Positions 47,403 through 56,537 of a DNA stretch of 64,000 nt are shown in pieces. The notes beneath the pieces are model-generated. The model worked only from the letters and a program-made list of their open reading frames with translations, did no database searches and was not told where the DNA came from. A program made the position numbers and the translations under genes. The stretch's first letter is position 1. The number at the start of each line of letters is the position of its first letter. The stretch spans positions 186,001 to 250,000 of the forward strand of contig NZ_JBIWCW010000003.1 in assembly GCF_044761665.1 (NCBI RefSeq), read 5' to 3'. This DNA comes from Peribacillus sp044761665. GTDB lineage: Bacteria > Bacillota > Bacilli > Bacillales > DSM-1321.

Positions 47403-48081
47403 ACGGTTGTTTCCGCTCATCCAGCTTTGTGATTCGAATTTCCCCTCCGGTTCATTCTCCCATTCGTTTGGGATGGAGACCTATATACAGGAAGAGAAAA
47501 TCCATGATGCACAATCATTCAAGGAATTTTTAAAGGTGTACATTTTGAAGTCCCTATCCTATACAGATGGCCTTGGCTGCCGCATCGCATATAATCTCAT
47601 TCAAGATCAAGATCTGGAAGGGATTTGGGATCTCGATGAAAAGTTATTTGCGAGTTGTTCTGCCAAAGAGTCAAGGGAAGCTTCAAAGCGGATAGGTCAG
47701 CAGATGGCAAAGCTTTGCATGACTCTTTACCCATCGGAAACGCTGTCTGCTTATTTAATGAAAATAAAGGAAAAGGAATGCTATGGTCATCCGGCCATCG
47801 TCTTTGCAATGGTTAGTACGGGGCTCGGCATTTCCTTGGACATGGCAATTACAGCTTGCCTGTATGCATCCGTTTCTTCTCTCATACAAAATGCCGTCAG
47901 GGGAGTCCCGTTAGGACAGACGGCTGGACAATCGATCTTGCTATGGACACATGGCGTCATTCAATCGGCAGTGGTGTTAGTGAAAGAATTGCCAGAGGAC
48001 GAACTTGGACGTACGTTGCCGGGATTGGAAATCGCACAAATGAGGCATGAACAATTACATGTAAGGTTATTTATGAGCTAA
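47395..48081 (+). CDS. ureF: Urease accessory protein UreF
   Basis: A 228-residue helical protein of the UreF family. Family blocks: LIQLCDSNFPSGSFSHSFGM (about residues 8-27), ETYIQEEKIHDAQSFKEFL, and ISLDMAITACLYASVSSLIQ NAVR near 157-180. UreF joins UreD and UreG in the apo-urease activation complex and gates UreG GTP hydrolysis. The start overlaps the ureE end by eight bases, so expression is coupled. Confidence 0.95.
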   Translation: MNERLFPLIQLCDSNFPSGSFSHSFGMETYIQEEKIHDAQSFKEFLKVYILKSLSYTDGLGCRIAYNLIQDQDLEGIWDLDEKLFASCSAKESREASKRIGQQMAKLCMTLYPSETLSAYLMKIKEKECYGHPAIVFAMVSTGLGISLDMAITACLYASVSSLIQNAVRGVPLGQTAGQSILLWTHGVIQSAVVLVKELPEDELGRTLPGLEIAQMRHEQLHVRLFMS

Positions 48082-48096
48082 ATGGAAAGGGGTGAC

Positions 48097-48125
48097 CGGT
48101 TTTCTCTTAATTAAGAGGGGAACCG
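48097..48125 (+). promoter_or_regulatory. Hairpin covering the ureG ribosome binding site
   Basis: CGGTTTTCTCTTAA (48097-48110) can pair with TTAAGAGGGGAACCG (48111-48125), with G-U pairs and one bulge. The only purine-rich block before ureG, AGAGGGG, lies in the right arm. Folding would hide it from ribosomes. There is no T run, so it is not a terminator. Confidence 0.5.
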
Positions 48126-48132
48126 ACTATAG

Positions 48133-48750
48133 ATGAAGCAGGTTATTAAAATTGGTGTAGGTGGCCCGGTCGGGGCCGGAAAAACGATGCTTGTTGAAAA
48201 ATTGACACGAGCGATGGCGAATGATTTCAGCATGGCCGTCGTCACGAATGATATTTATACGAAGGAAGATGCTCTGTTTTTAATGAAAAATGGTGTGTTG
48301 CCCGAAGATCGGATCATCGGGGTGGAAACGGGTGGCTGTCCGCATACGGCCATCAGGGAAGATGCTTCGATGAACTTCGCCGCGATTGATGAATTGGAGG
48401 ACCTACATCCCGATCTTGATTTAATTTTTGTCGAAAGCGGTGGTGACAACCTGGCAGCCACCTTCAGTCCGGAACTTGTGGATTTTTCCATTTATATCAT
48501 TGATGTGGCCCAAGGGGAGAAGATCCCACGAAAAGGGGGGCAGGGGATGATTAAATCGGATTTGTTCATCATTAATAAAACAGATTTGGCTCCTTATGTT
48601 GGAGCGAGTCTTGAAGTGATGGAGAGAGATACATTGGCGACACGAGGAAATAAACCCTTCTTTTTTACAAATTTAAAAGATGAAAAAGGATTAGCGGATG
48701 TTGTGAACTGGATTAAATCTGAGGCCTTTCTTATAGGATTAGAGCAATGA
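48133..48750 (+). CDS. ureG: Urease accessory GTPase UreG
   Basis: A 205-residue SIMIBI-class GTPase that drives nickel insertion into urease. P-loop GVGGPVGAGKTMLVEKL (about residues 8-24), the metal-binding CPH within GVETGGCPHTAIREDASMN (about 67-69), ESGGDNLAATFSPELVD, and NKTDLAPYVGA for guanine recognition (about 148-151). ATG 48133 is about 50 bases after ureF, the only sizeable gap in the operon, and its ribosome site lies in a hairpin. It overlaps ureD by four bases. Confidence 0.97.
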   Translation: MKQVIKIGVGGPVGAGKTMLVEKLTRAMANDFSMAVVTNDIYTKEDALFLMKNGVLPEDRIIGVETGGCPHTAIREDASMNFAAIDELEDLHPDLDLIFVESGGDNLAATFSPELVDFSIYIIDVAQGEKIPRKGGQGMIKSDLFIINKTDLAPYVGASLEVMERDTLATRGNKPFFFTNLKDEKGLADVVNWIKSEAFLIGLEQ

Positions 48751-49562
48751 ACTGGACCGGCAGCATCCGCTTAACCTCCGTACTGAAGAAGGGGCGTACG
48801 ATTGTGAAGGACAGCTATCATGAGGGGGCATTCAAACTGTCCCGTCCCGTTTTTCTGGACGGAACTTCACCCACCTATTTCCTCATTCATGTCGGAGGCG
48901 GGTATGTCGGCGGTGACTGTTACCAACAGCACTTTTGTTTAGAAGAAGGGGCTCAGTTGACATTGACGACCCAGTCTGCAACAAAGGTGTATAAGACAAC
49001 GGGCAAACCGGCAAGGCAGGAGACGGAAATGATATTAAGGAAGGGCAGCTTCCTCACCTATGTTCAGGATCCGTTAATTGCCTATGAAGGTGCACAATAT
49101 ATTCAAGATACGACCATACATATGGATAAGGGCGCAGGGGTGCTGCTTACAGATATCTTCACACCTGGATGGTCCGAGAGCAGAAAGGATTTTACATACG
49201 ACTGGATCCGCTCGAAAATGAATGTGTTTTATGATGGAAAAAGGCTGATCATGGACCATTTATTATTGCAGCCATCCGATCAGTTGGAATCTATTTTGTT
49301 AATGGAAGGATACAGCCATTTCGGTTCGTTATTGTTCATTCATGATGAGCTTAGCGATGGAATTATAACGGAATTAGAAGAAGCGCTATCTGTTTTAGGG
49401 CAACAGACAAGGATCGGTTTTTCGAGACTGCCGACACGAGGACTGATGGTAAGGGTATTGGCGAATCATACTCAGTTAATCGAGAAGGTATTTGCTGTTT
49501 GCGAGAATCTTCTGCGAAGTCGTGTATTGCAGAAAGAGGTGGTTTTCTACCGTAAATATTAA
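48747..49562 (+). CDS. ureD: Urease accessory protein UreD (UreH)
   Basis: A 271-residue UreD-family scaffold protein of the urease activation complex. Family blocks: SYHEGAFKLSRPVFLDGTSP (about residues 24-43), HVGGGYVGGDCYQQHFCLEE (about 49-68), LTTQSATKVYKT and VQDPLIAYEGAQY. It binds apo-urease together with UreF and UreG. The start overlaps the ureG stop (ATGA). It is followed closely by the nickel permease gene. Confidence 0.95.
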   Translation: MNWTGSIRLTSVLKKGRTIVKDSYHEGAFKLSRPVFLDGTSPTYFLIHVGGGYVGGDCYQQHFCLEEGAQLTLTTQSATKVYKTTGKPARQETEMILRKGSFLTYVQDPLIAYEGAQYIQDTTIHMDKGAGVLLTDIFTPGWSESRKDFTYDWIRSKMNVFYDGKRLIMDHLLLQPSDQLESILLMEGYSHFGSLLFIHDELSDGIITELEEALSVLGQQTRIGFSRLPTRGLMVRVLANHTQLIEKVFAVCENLLRSRVLQKEVVFYRKY

Positions 49563-49588
49563 TATTAAAAAAGACGGGATTGAGTGTT

Positions 49589-50233
49589 ATGGAGATGAGT
49601 TTATTGCTGGTTTTAGGGGTTGGGTTTGTCTTGGGCATCAAGCATGCTCTTGAACCCGATCATGTTATCGCTGTTTCGACCATTGCTAGTCAAAGCAAAA
49701 AAATCTGGAAATCATCGCTCGCCGGGGTTTTTTGGGGAATCGGTCATACGCTGACGCTCCTGGTTTTCGGTATCGTTCTCATCCTATTGAAAGATGAAAT
49801 CCCGGAAGCGTGGGCCATGTCACTCGAATTTCTTGTGGGAATCATGTTGGTGTATTTAGGGATGACCACGATTTTTTCCTGGAAGAAAGCTCATAAACAT
49901 GGTCAATCGGAAAGAAGCACCTATCTGAAATCGATGTTCATCGGGGTCGTCCATGGCCTTGCCGGAAGTGCCGCCATGGTGCTTCTTACGATGAGTACAA
50001 TAGATTTTGCTTGGCAGGGCGCTCTATATATCATCATTTTTGGAGTGGGGACCTGTTTAGGGATGCTCTTGTTTACGACTATATTGAGCATTCCCTTTGT
50101 CACAAGCGCTTCTTCTAAGAAAGTGAATCACGCTCTCATTCGTATGACAGGTGTAGTCAGCACGGTTTTCGGCATTTATTATATGTATAACCTTGGTGTA
50201 AATGAACAGTTATTTTCGATTTGGTTTGGTTGA
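49589..50233 (+). CDS. NicO/HupE-type nickel permease
   Basis: A roughly 214-residue membrane protein with about six helices. The signature HALEPDHVIAVS (about residues 18-29) is the H-x4-D motif of nickel/cobalt transporters, and FWGIGHTLTLLVFG and VVHGLAGSAAM are the second and third conserved blocks. It is the last gene of the urease cluster, 26 bases after ureD, and should supply the metal. I use ATG 49589 (ten bases after GGGA). TTG 49580 is an in-frame alternative. Some annotations call this protein UreH. Confidence 0.9.
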   Translation: MEMSLLLVLGVGFVLGIKHALEPDHVIAVSTIASQSKKIWKSSLAGVFWGIGHTLTLLVFGIVLILLKDEIPEAWAMSLEFLVGIMLVYLGMTTIFSWKKAHKHGQSERSTYLKSMFIGVVHGLAGSAAMVLLTMSTIDFAWQGALYIIIFGVGTCLGMLLFTTILSIPFVTSASSKKVNHALIRMTGVVSTVFGIYYMYNLGVNEQLFSIWFG

Positions 50234-50386
50234 TCATTTGAACAAGAATATTTAAGTCGGAAACTTTCAGGCGATCAGCTTGGGAGTTTTTACTTTTTAT
50301 TCTGAATAATCCTATTATTCTTCACAGGTAAACTAGTATAATGAATATATTGGAAAGTATTTTGCTCATTGCAGGAGGTGGAGGCA

Positions 50387-50785
50387 ATGAAGTGGAGATT
50401 ATCGTTATTTGCACTTTGCCTAGTATCATTAACATTTGTTTCGGGTTGTTCCGATACGGAAGAGCGTATTTCGATTCAAAAACGAATAGATAAAGAAACA
50501 TATAGATTTGAAGCCTATAAAGAAAATATAAAAATGAAAAGTACGGAAAAGCCGAAAGAGATTTTGGGGAACGCAGAGTGGAAAGAAAACCCCATGAAGG
50601 AAGACGATCCGAAAGCGGATTTCATCTTCTACTTCAATGATCGCAACTTGGGGGATAGAATCCCTGTTTACTTCGTATGGGTGAATGCAGGTGAAAGTAC
50701 GTTGGAAGTTACGAAAGACGATCAGAACAAGTATGTGCAATTAAACGAAGAGGATTCCGCGGTCATCTTGGACTTACTGCACTAA
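50387..50785 (+). CDS. Small lipoprotein, 132 aa
   Basis: A 132-residue secreted lipoprotein. The signal peptide MKWRLSLFALCLVSLTFVSG leads to the lipobox cysteine at position 21. The mature part is short, highly charged and has KADFIFYFNDRNLGDRIPVY, followed by FVWVNAGESTLEV. ATG 50387 is preceded by GCAGGAGGTGGAGGCA; an upstream in-frame start at 50369 would ruin the signal peptide. No family recognised. It may be co-transcribed with the DUF1648 gene 33 bases later. Confidence 0.75.
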   Translation: MKWRLSLFALCLVSLTFVSGCSDTEERISIQKRIDKETYRFEAYKENIKMKSTEKPKEILGNAEWKENPMKEDDPKADFIFYFNDRNLGDRIPVYFVWVNAGESTLEVTKDDQNKYVQLNEEDSAVILDLLH

Positions 50786-50818
50786 TCAATCCTACTTTGC
50801 GAAATAGGGGAGGATAAT

Positions 50819-51322
50819 ATGAAAAAAGTTCAGCCAGTTTTACATCTGCCCAAAACGGGTGCTGAAAAGATGATGGACATCGTGTCGCTTCTCTTGATCA
50901 TCATCAACTTCATTTATTTAATCAGTGTGTGGAACACGTTGCCTGAACAAGTTCCGATTCACTTTAATGGGAAAGGTGAAGTCGACGGGTGGGGAGGAAG
51001 AGTGGTCATTTGGCTATTACCTACGATCAGTCTTTTTCTATGGTTTGGCTTGACGATTATGGAGAGAGTCCCGCACCTTTTTAATTATCCGATTGAAATC
51101 ACAGAAAAAAATGCAGTCTTTCAATACAAAAATGCTCGAATGATGAGTTTGTTTTTAAAGGTGGAGATTATCCTTATTCTTCTGTATACGAGTTGGGAAT
51201 CGGTACATGTTGCGATGGGATATGAAGGAGGTCTTGGAAGGGCAGAACTGCCTATTTTACTGATTTTGATTTTAGGCTCCATCGCCTTCTTTGTAATCCG
51301 TTCTGTCCGTAACGCAAAATAA
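50819..51322 (+). CDS. DUF1648 membrane protein
   Basis: A 167-residue protein with four membrane segments. The segment LPEQVPIHFNGKGEVDGWGG (about residues 41-60) is the hallmark of DUF1648 (as in SdpI-type proteins), where an HxNxxG motif follows the first helix. SdpI itself is an immunity protein and signal-transducer in B. subtilis; this shorter protein carries only the DUF1648 module. Start ATG 50819 after GGGGAGGATAAT. A terminator follows right at the stop codon. Confidence 0.82.
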   Translation: MKKVQPVLHLPKTGAEKMMDIVSLLLIIINFIYLISVWNTLPEQVPIHFNGKGEVDGWGGRVVIWLLPTISLFLWFGLTIMERVPHLFNYPIEITEKNAVFQYKNARMMSLFLKVEIILILLYTSWESVHVAMGYEGGLGRAELPILLILILGSIAFFVIRSVRNAK

Positions 51323-51355
51323 ACCGAGTTTGCCATTGAGGCATACTCGGTTTTT
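51321..51355. terminator. Bidirectional terminator
   Basis: AAACCGAGT (51321-51329) and ACTCGGTTT (51345-51353) pair, and TGCC/GGCA extend the stem inside. T run on +. It separates the DUF1648 gene from the convergent hydrolase gene. Confidence 0.88.
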
Positions 51356-51376
51356 GTATGGGCTTATATTAAGATC

Positions 51377-52240
51377 TTAGTTATGTTTAATCCGAACAAG
51401 TGGCATCGTACAGCACCGGAAAGAACCACCTGATTTGATGATTTCGCTTATATCGACTTCAATCACTTCATATCCTCGTTCACGAAGCTGATGATTGATC
51501 TTTTTATTGAAAGGAAGACTGAACAACTTCTTATTTCCGATGGATAGTACATTCGTGCCCATCGTGAATTGTTCTTCTCTGTCCACTTCTATCAGTTCAT
51601 AGCGTGAACCTAAAAAGTCTAGATCCTTCTTGGTAAGGGCATCAGGGAATACGAGCGCTTCAGTTGGCGATATAACATTGAAAATGCAATCCAAGTGGAG
51701 AAACTTTTCAACGAAATGAATCGGAATAATCTCGTATTCAGGCAATAAGGTTTGAAGATGGTGTATAGACTCTTCATCTGTTCTATCACCGACTCCGATA
51801 TAGATGGTTTTCCCGTCGATTATAACATCTCCGCCCTCGATTTGACCCTTACATAAATCGTAAAAAGGAATGGCATTTGCTTCGAGCCAAACTTTCAGTA
51901 GAAATTCTTCACCTTGACGGATATCTGTGGCCATTTCGGCTACATATACGGTATTCCCAAGGGTAAAACCGATGTCCCTTGTAAAGACTTGTTCTGGGTA
52001 GCTAGATTGGGGCGGTAGTTTGATGACTTCTATCCCTTCATGCTCAAGAGCCTTTACAAAATTCATGTGTTGTTTCATGGCCAGGATCCGATCTATGTTT
52101 TCCTCTTTGAATTCTTTTTGAGTTTCGTTGATGATTTCTCGTATCTCCATATATCTTGGTTCACAGACAATAACCTGCGAAAGGGTGGAATATTCACTCG
52201 TACAGGAAGCGTCGAGTTCCTCATTAAGATTGTTTACCAT
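51377..52240 (-). CDS. Dimethylarginine dimethylaminohydrolase/amidinotransferase-family protein (YkgA-like)
   Basis: A 287-residue protein of the guanidine-modifying (GME) fold. Catalytic pieces: substrate Glu/Asp region VFTRDIGFTLGNTVYVAEMA, IEGGDVIIDGKTIYIGVGDR (about residues 138-157), the catalytic His in KFLHLDCIFNV (about 180) and the nucleophilic Cys in SGGSFRCCTMPLVR near the C-terminus. It resembles B. subtilis YkgA (286 aa). Members hydrolyse arginine-like or methylated arginine substrates to citrulline. Exact substrate unknown. ATG 52240 lies behind AGAGGAGCTTATCA. Confidence 0.83.
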   Translation of the reverse strand: MVNNLNEELDASCTSEYSTLSQVIVCEPRYMEIREIINETQKEFKEENIDRILAMKQHMNFVKALEHEGIEVIKLPPQSSYPEQVFTRDIGFTLGNTVYVAEMATDIRQGEEFLLKVWLEANAIPFYDLCKGQIEGGDVIIDGKTIYIGVGDRTDEESIHHLQTLLPEYEIIPIHFVEKFLHLDCIFNVISPTEALVFPDALTKKDLDFLGSRYELIEVDREEQFTMGTNVLSIGNKKLFSLPFNKKINHQLRERGYEVIEVDISEIIKSGGSFRCCTMPLVRIKHN

Positions 52241-52416
52241 TGATAAGCTCCTCTAAATATAATTTACCTATACTTTACCTCTATTTTTGTAAAAAAAACC
52301 AAAATAGAAGTCGATTTATAAAATAAAATGTAAAATCATGAAGGAATGGAAAGGATAATTTTTTTTATGGTCGAATATATAATTGGAAGCGGTTTCTATA
52401 TAAGGAGGAGATTGTT

Positions 52417-54036
52417 ATGATGGACACTCCATTGATTATGACGCAAATCATTGAGAGAGCTGAAAAGTATTTTCCGAAAAAAGAAGTGGTTTCCCGCACG
52501 GATGGAGGAATCCATACATTTACGTATGCTGAGACTGCACAGCGTACACGCAGGCTAGCTAGCGCTTTTGAAAAAATGGGCATCAAGACAGGTGACCGAA
52601 TTGGGACATTGGCCTGGAATCATCACCGGCACTTGGAAGCCTATTTTGCCATTCCTTGTCATGGAGCAGTCCTGCATACAATCAATATGCGCTTATCTCC
52701 TCAGCATATTTCTTATATCGTCAATAGTGCGGAAGATCGCCTATTACTTATAGATCCAGATGTTATTCCATTATTGGAAGCCATTAAAGATGAGCTCACA
52801 ACGGTTGAAGGGTATATCATCATGACGGATAAAGAAGAACTTCCCGAAACCACACTGTCACCCGTCTACCATTATGAGACATTATTGGCTGAAGGAAATC
52901 CTGCACAGCCCTTCATTCAGGATTTGGATGAAAATGCTCCTGCCGGTTTATGTTACACATCTGCGACAACAGGAAACCCAAAAGGTGTTGTTTACTCTCA
53001 TCGTGGAATTTTACTGCATGCGATTGCACTGGGCCTGGCTGATTCCACAGCGATAAGTGAACGGGATATAGCACTTCCCGTTGTGCCAATGTTCCATGTG
53101 AATGCGTGGGGAATGCCGTTTGCAAGTGTTTGGTTCGGAACGAAGATGGTCTTGCCAGGACCGAGCTTCACACCGAAGATTTTGGCGGAGCTCATCGAAA
53201 CGCAAAAGGTGACCATTGCGGCTGGCGTTCCGACAATCTGGCTTGGTCTGCTGAAGGAGCTTGAAGCAGGCGATCATGATACGAGCAGTATGCGCGCCAT
53301 TTTATGCGGTGGTTCGGCTGCTCCGAAAAGCATGATCAGGACCTTCGAAAAAAAGTGGAACATACCATTTCTTCATGCCTATGGAATGACTGAAACGAGC
53401 CCCCTCGTATTCGTTGCAAAACCGAAAAGTTACCAGGAAGACCTGCCTGAGGAAGAGCTATATGACCTCAAGGCCAAACAGGGGCTTGTCGCACCAATGA
53501 TCGAAATCAAAGTCATCGGCCAAGATGGTGAAGTGAAGCCCGATGGAAAAGAGATGGGGGAATTACTCATAAGAGGGCCTTGGATTGCCGATGAGTATTT
53601 TAAGGATGAACGATCAGAGGAAACGTTCAAAGATGGCTGGCTCTATACCGGTGATGTCGTCACTATCGATGAAGAAGGGTTTGTCAAAATTGTCGACCGG
53701 ACGAAGGACCTAATCAAAAGTGGAGGCGAATGGATTTCCTCGGTTGATATAGAAAATACATTAATGGCCCATGAAGGGATTTTCGAGGCGGCCGTCATTG
53801 CCATGCCACACGAAAAATGGCAGGAACGGCCTATAGCTTGTGTCGTCTTAAAAGAGGGATACGAGGGACAAGTGACGCAGGAGGAGATCCTGGAATTTTT
53901 AAAACCACAGTTTGCTAAGTGGTGGCTACCAGATGAAATTATCTTTATGGATGAGATCCCAAAAACGGGTGTAGGGAAGTTTTTGAAAAGGGCACTTCGT
54001 GATGAGCTTACAGATAAATATCTAAAAAATAAGTGA
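52417..54036 (+). CDS. Fatty acid-CoA ligase (AMP-forming)
   Basis: A 539-residue ANL-superfamily enzyme activating a fatty acid to its CoA thioester. AMP-binding motif YTSATTGNPKGVVYSHRG (about residues 177-194), then HAYGMTETSPL (about 323), LYTGDVV and IVDRTKDLIKSGGEWISSVD IE (about 428), and the C-terminal PKTGVGKFLKRALRDE with the catalytic Lys. The chain length is not readable; long- or medium-chain ligases look alike. ATG 52417 follows AAGGAGGAGATTGTT. It overlaps the enoyl-CoA hydratase region closely, suggesting a beta-oxidation unit. Confidence 0.92.
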   Translation: MMDTPLIMTQIIERAEKYFPKKEVVSRTDGGIHTFTYAETAQRTRRLASAFEKMGIKTGDRIGTLAWNHHRHLEAYFAIPCHGAVLHTINMRLSPQHISYIVNSAEDRLLLIDPDVIPLLEAIKDELTTVEGYIIMTDKEELPETTLSPVYHYETLLAEGNPAQPFIQDLDENAPAGLCYTSATTGNPKGVVYSHRGILLHAIALGLADSTAISERDIALPVVPMFHVNAWGMPFASVWFGTKMVLPGPSFTPKILAELIETQKVTIAAGVPTIWLGLLKELEAGDHDTSSMRAILCGGSAAPKSMIRTFEKKWNIPFLHAYGMTETSPLVFVAKPKSYQEDLPEEELYDLKAKQGLVAPMIEIKVIGQDGEVKPDGKEMGELLIRGPWIADEYFKDERSEETFKDGWLYTGDVVTIDEEGFVKIVDRTKDLIKSGGEWISSVDIENTLMAHEGIFEAAVIAMPHEKWQERPIACVVLKEGYEGQVTQEEILEFLKPQFAKWWLPDEIIFMDEIPKTGVGKFLKRALRDELTDKYLKNK

Positions 54037-54057
54037 ATGAAAGAGGAGGAAAAAAGA

Positions 54058-54855
54058 TTGAATATTGAGTCATCTTCATCTACAGGTACAGTTTTAGTCA
54101 CAAGCACGGGGAGAACGGCGACGGTCACCTTGAATCGTCCGGAGTCCATGAATGCAATCAATCCTGAGATGCTAAGCGATTTTATTAATGCTCTGAAAGA
54201 CGTTAGCGAGAAAGAAGGCATCGACGTCGTCATTTTAAAAGGGAATGGAAAAGCATTCTCTTCAGGTGGAGACATTAAGATGATGCTCGGCTCTAATGAA
54301 GAAAATGCCTTTGATAACCTGATGGATGGAATAAGTGAATTGGTCACGACCTTGTATTTCATGCCTAAATTGACCATCAGTGAGATTCACGGTGCAGTAG
54401 CGGGTCTTGGATTGAGCATTGCGCTAGCGACGGATTATCTCATTGCAGACTCTGAAAGTAAGGTTGCGATGAACTTCATTGGCATTGGTTTGATTCCAGA
54501 TGGTGGAGGGCATTTCTTCCTTGAACGCCGCCTTGGCGAAGTGGGAGCGAAAGAATTGATTTGGGAAGGAAAGGTCCTTACTGCTCAAGAGGCTAAGGAA
54601 AAAGGTCTCATCCATGAAGTTGTGGAAGGCTCTTTGGAACAGGCAGTCGAGAAAAAAGTACAGACCTGGCTGAAAAGTCCGGTACAAGCGATGATTAAAA
54701 CCAAAAAGATTCTCAGCGAAAATAATCGTCCCTTGTTAATAAAAATGCTTGAAATTGAAAAAGCCGCACAAATGAAAATGCGTCAAACAGAGGATCACAA
54801 AGAAGGAATACTGGCGTTTGTGGAGAAAAGAAAACCAGTTTTCATCGGTAAATGA
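54058..54855 (+). CDS. yhaR: Enoyl-CoA hydratase/isomerase family protein (YhaR-like)
   Basis: A 265-residue crotonase-fold enzyme. The oxyanion-hole strand is AFSSGGDIKMMLG (about residues 70-82), the second glycine block HGAVAGLGLSIALATDYLIA (about 111-130), and the usual catalytic Glu positions fall in FIGIGLIPDGGGHFFLERRL (Asp at the second site, so isomerase- or hydratase-like). TTG 54058 is the start, with GAGGAGG eight bases upstream. The frame begins at ATG 54037 within that site. It follows the acyl-CoA ligase by 21 bases. YhaR naming is by similarity and by the yhaO/yhaN genes nearby. Confidence 0.82.
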   Translation: MNIESSSSTGTVLVTSTGRTATVTLNRPESMNAINPEMLSDFINALKDVSEKEGIDVVILKGNGKAFSSGGDIKMMLGSNEENAFDNLMDGISELVTTLYFMPKLTISEIHGAVAGLGLSIALATDYLIADSESKVAMNFIGIGLIPDGGGHFFLERRLGEVGAKELIWEGKVLTAQEAKEKGLIHEVVEGSLEQAVEKKVQTWLKSPVQAMIKTKKILSENNRPLLIKMLEIEKAAQMKMRQTEDHKEGILAFVEKRKPVFIGK

Positions 54856-54859
54856 ACAC

Positions 54860-54895
54860 AGAAAGACCGTCATGAAGAAATGACGGTCTTTCTGT
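54860..54895 (+). terminator. Terminator of the acyl-CoA ligase/hydratase unit
   Basis: AGAAAGACCGTCAT (54860-54873) and ATGACGGTCTTTCT (54880-54893) are perfect fourteen-base arms around GAAGAA. Confidence 0.9.
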
Positions 54896-54952
54896 TCCTT
54901 TTCAAATTCGAGAATAAATAATAGATGTAAAAAAGCGCTTCCAATAATCCTT

Positions 54953-55141
54953 TTAACGATGAAAAAGCAAAAGTGCTCCTGCAGGTGATGTGCAGCGATG
55001 CGTTTGATCTTGATAATTTTTTTCAATCAGGAGTTTCTGACCGATTTCTTTGGCTTGATGATCATTTTCAGCCGTGAATGCCTCGTCCAAAAGCTTTTCT
55101 CCTGAAGGTTCAAATACAGTTAATTTGTAGATTTTACTCAT
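54953..55141 (-). CDS. yhzD: YhzD-like protein, 62 aa
   Basis: A 62-residue protein beginning MSKIYKLTVFEPSGEKLLDE and continuing AFTAENDHQAKEIGQKLLIE. This fits the YhzD family of bacilli (61 aa in B. subtilis). ATG 55141 is preceded on the minus strand by AAAGGGGAGTTTGAA; the frame is open to 55165. Short beta-alpha fold, function unknown. Convergent with yhaR, with the terminator in between. Confidence 0.8.
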   Translation of the reverse strand: MSKIYKLTVFEPSGEKLLDEAFTAENDHQAKEIGQKLLIEKNYQDQTHRCTSPAGALLLFHR

Positions 55142-55429
55142 TTCAAACTCCCCTTTTCTCTTCATTGACCGTGCGATTTCTCTTTTTCATGTGAAGATAC
55201 GATTAATGAAAATTTTATCATTTTATGTCAATTTTGACTATTATTATATAAAAGGGGTGTAACCTTGCTTATTAGATATCCTAAATGTATCTATCTATGT
55301 AATTTTCTTAATTTTAAGCAATTAGATCCATAGGGTTTTCCTTTACTAAACAAAAATCCATAAATGATATAATGATGAAGGCGCAAGTAAAAGAATAAAG
55401 TGAATGTGTTGAAAGGAGTTTTATGAGAA

Positions 55430-56353
55430 ATGACTGTAAAAATCGTACATAATGTCACGGAATTAATCGGGGATACACCCGTCGTTAAAATTAACCGTCT
55501 AACAATGGAAGGCGATGCGGATGTTTATGTTAAACTTGAATATTTCAATCCGAGCCGCAGTGTGAAAGACCGGGCAGCCTTTAACTTGATCCGCCAGGCT
55601 GAGCTGGACGGACTTATCCAACCGGGGGCAACGATCATTGAGCCGACTTCAGGAAATACAGGAATCGGGCTGGCAATGAATGCTGCTGCGAAAGGCTACC
55701 GTGCAATCATGGTCATGCCGGATAATATGTCAAAAGAAAGAATCAATATTCTGAAAGCCTATGGCGCGGAAGTGGTCCTCACTCCGGCGTCAGAACGGAT
55801 GCCGGGAGCCATTCGTAAAGCGAAGGAGCTGGCAGCGGAAATTACTAATAGCTTTATCCCGCAACAATTCGAAAACAAAGCCAATCCGGATATACACAGG
55901 GTGACGACAGCGGTCGAGATATTGGAACAGATGGACCGCAAGCTGGATGTATTTGTCGCAACTGCCGGTACAGGCGGGACCATTACAGGAACCGGTGAAG
56001 CATTGAAAGAGGAGCTGCCTGATTTAAAGGTCGTTGTCGTCGAGCCTCAAGGCTCACCTGTTCTTTCAGGAGGGCAACCTGGACCGCATAAGCTGGTTGG
56101 AACGAGCCCAGGTTTTGTGCCAAGCATTTTAAATACGGATGTCTTTGATGAAATCGTTCAAGCCTCTGATGAACATGCGATTTCGACGATGAAAGATATG
56201 GCTGCGAAGGAAGGTATTTTAATCGGGCCTTCAGGTGGTGCATCTGTCTGGGCTGCACTTCAGGAAGCACGCCGTCTTGGAAAAGGAAAACGGGTACTGT
56301 GCATTGCACCAGACAATGGTGAGCGGTACTTAAGCATGGATATTTTCAAATAA
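55430..56353 (+). CDS. cysK: Cysteine synthase (O-acetylserine thiol-lyase)
   Basis: A 307-residue PLP enzyme making cysteine from O-acetylserine and sulfide. The PLP lysine is in NPSRSVKDRAAFNLI (about residue 43), TSGNTGIGLAMNAAAKG (about 70-86) binds substrate, and AGTGGTITGTGEAL (about 178-191) binds the phosphate. Two Bacillus groups, CysK and YtkP, share this design; the ERMPGAIRKAKELA stretch does not decide between them, so the symbol is provisional. ATG 55430 follows GAAAGGAGTTTTATGAGAA. Monocistronic with a terminator. Confidence 0.88.
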   Translation: MTVKIVHNVTELIGDTPVVKINRLTMEGDADVYVKLEYFNPSRSVKDRAAFNLIRQAELDGLIQPGATIIEPTSGNTGIGLAMNAAAKGYRAIMVMPDNMSKERINILKAYGAEVVLTPASERMPGAIRKAKELAAEITNSFIPQQFENKANPDIHRVTTAVEILEQMDRKLDVFVATAGTGGTITGTGEALKEELPDLKVVVVEPQGSPVLSGGQPGPHKLVGTSPGFVPSILNTDVFDEIVQASDEHAISTMKDMAAKEGILIGPSGGASVWAALQEARRLGKGKRVLCIAPDNGERYLSMDIFK

Positions 56354-56360
56354 TTAGTAG

Positions 56361-56408
56361 AGACCGAATGCAGTGTACTTAAAAAGTGCCGGCCATTCGG
56401 TCTTTTTA
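56361..56408 (+). terminator. Terminator of the cysteine synthase gene
   Basis: AGACCGAATG (56361-56370) and CATTCGGTCT (56394-56403) pair perfectly around a 23-base loop, followed by TTTT. Confidence 0.8.
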
Positions 56409-56537
56409 TGTATGAATTTGTCCATACTGTGTTCACTTAAACTAATTGAATGGAGCCAATCTGTAATATGGATGAGAAAGTATGTTCTGTTTATGGTAAG
56501 ATAAAAGTAAAAATATGTTAAAGAGTGAGGTGGTACG

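Noticed and set aside
53643..54377. 244-codon minus-strand ORF across the acyl-CoA ligase and hydratase genes
   Set aside because: Long but composed of reverse-frame Ser/Phe/Ile-rich sequence. Both sense genes carry full enzyme motifs through this interval.
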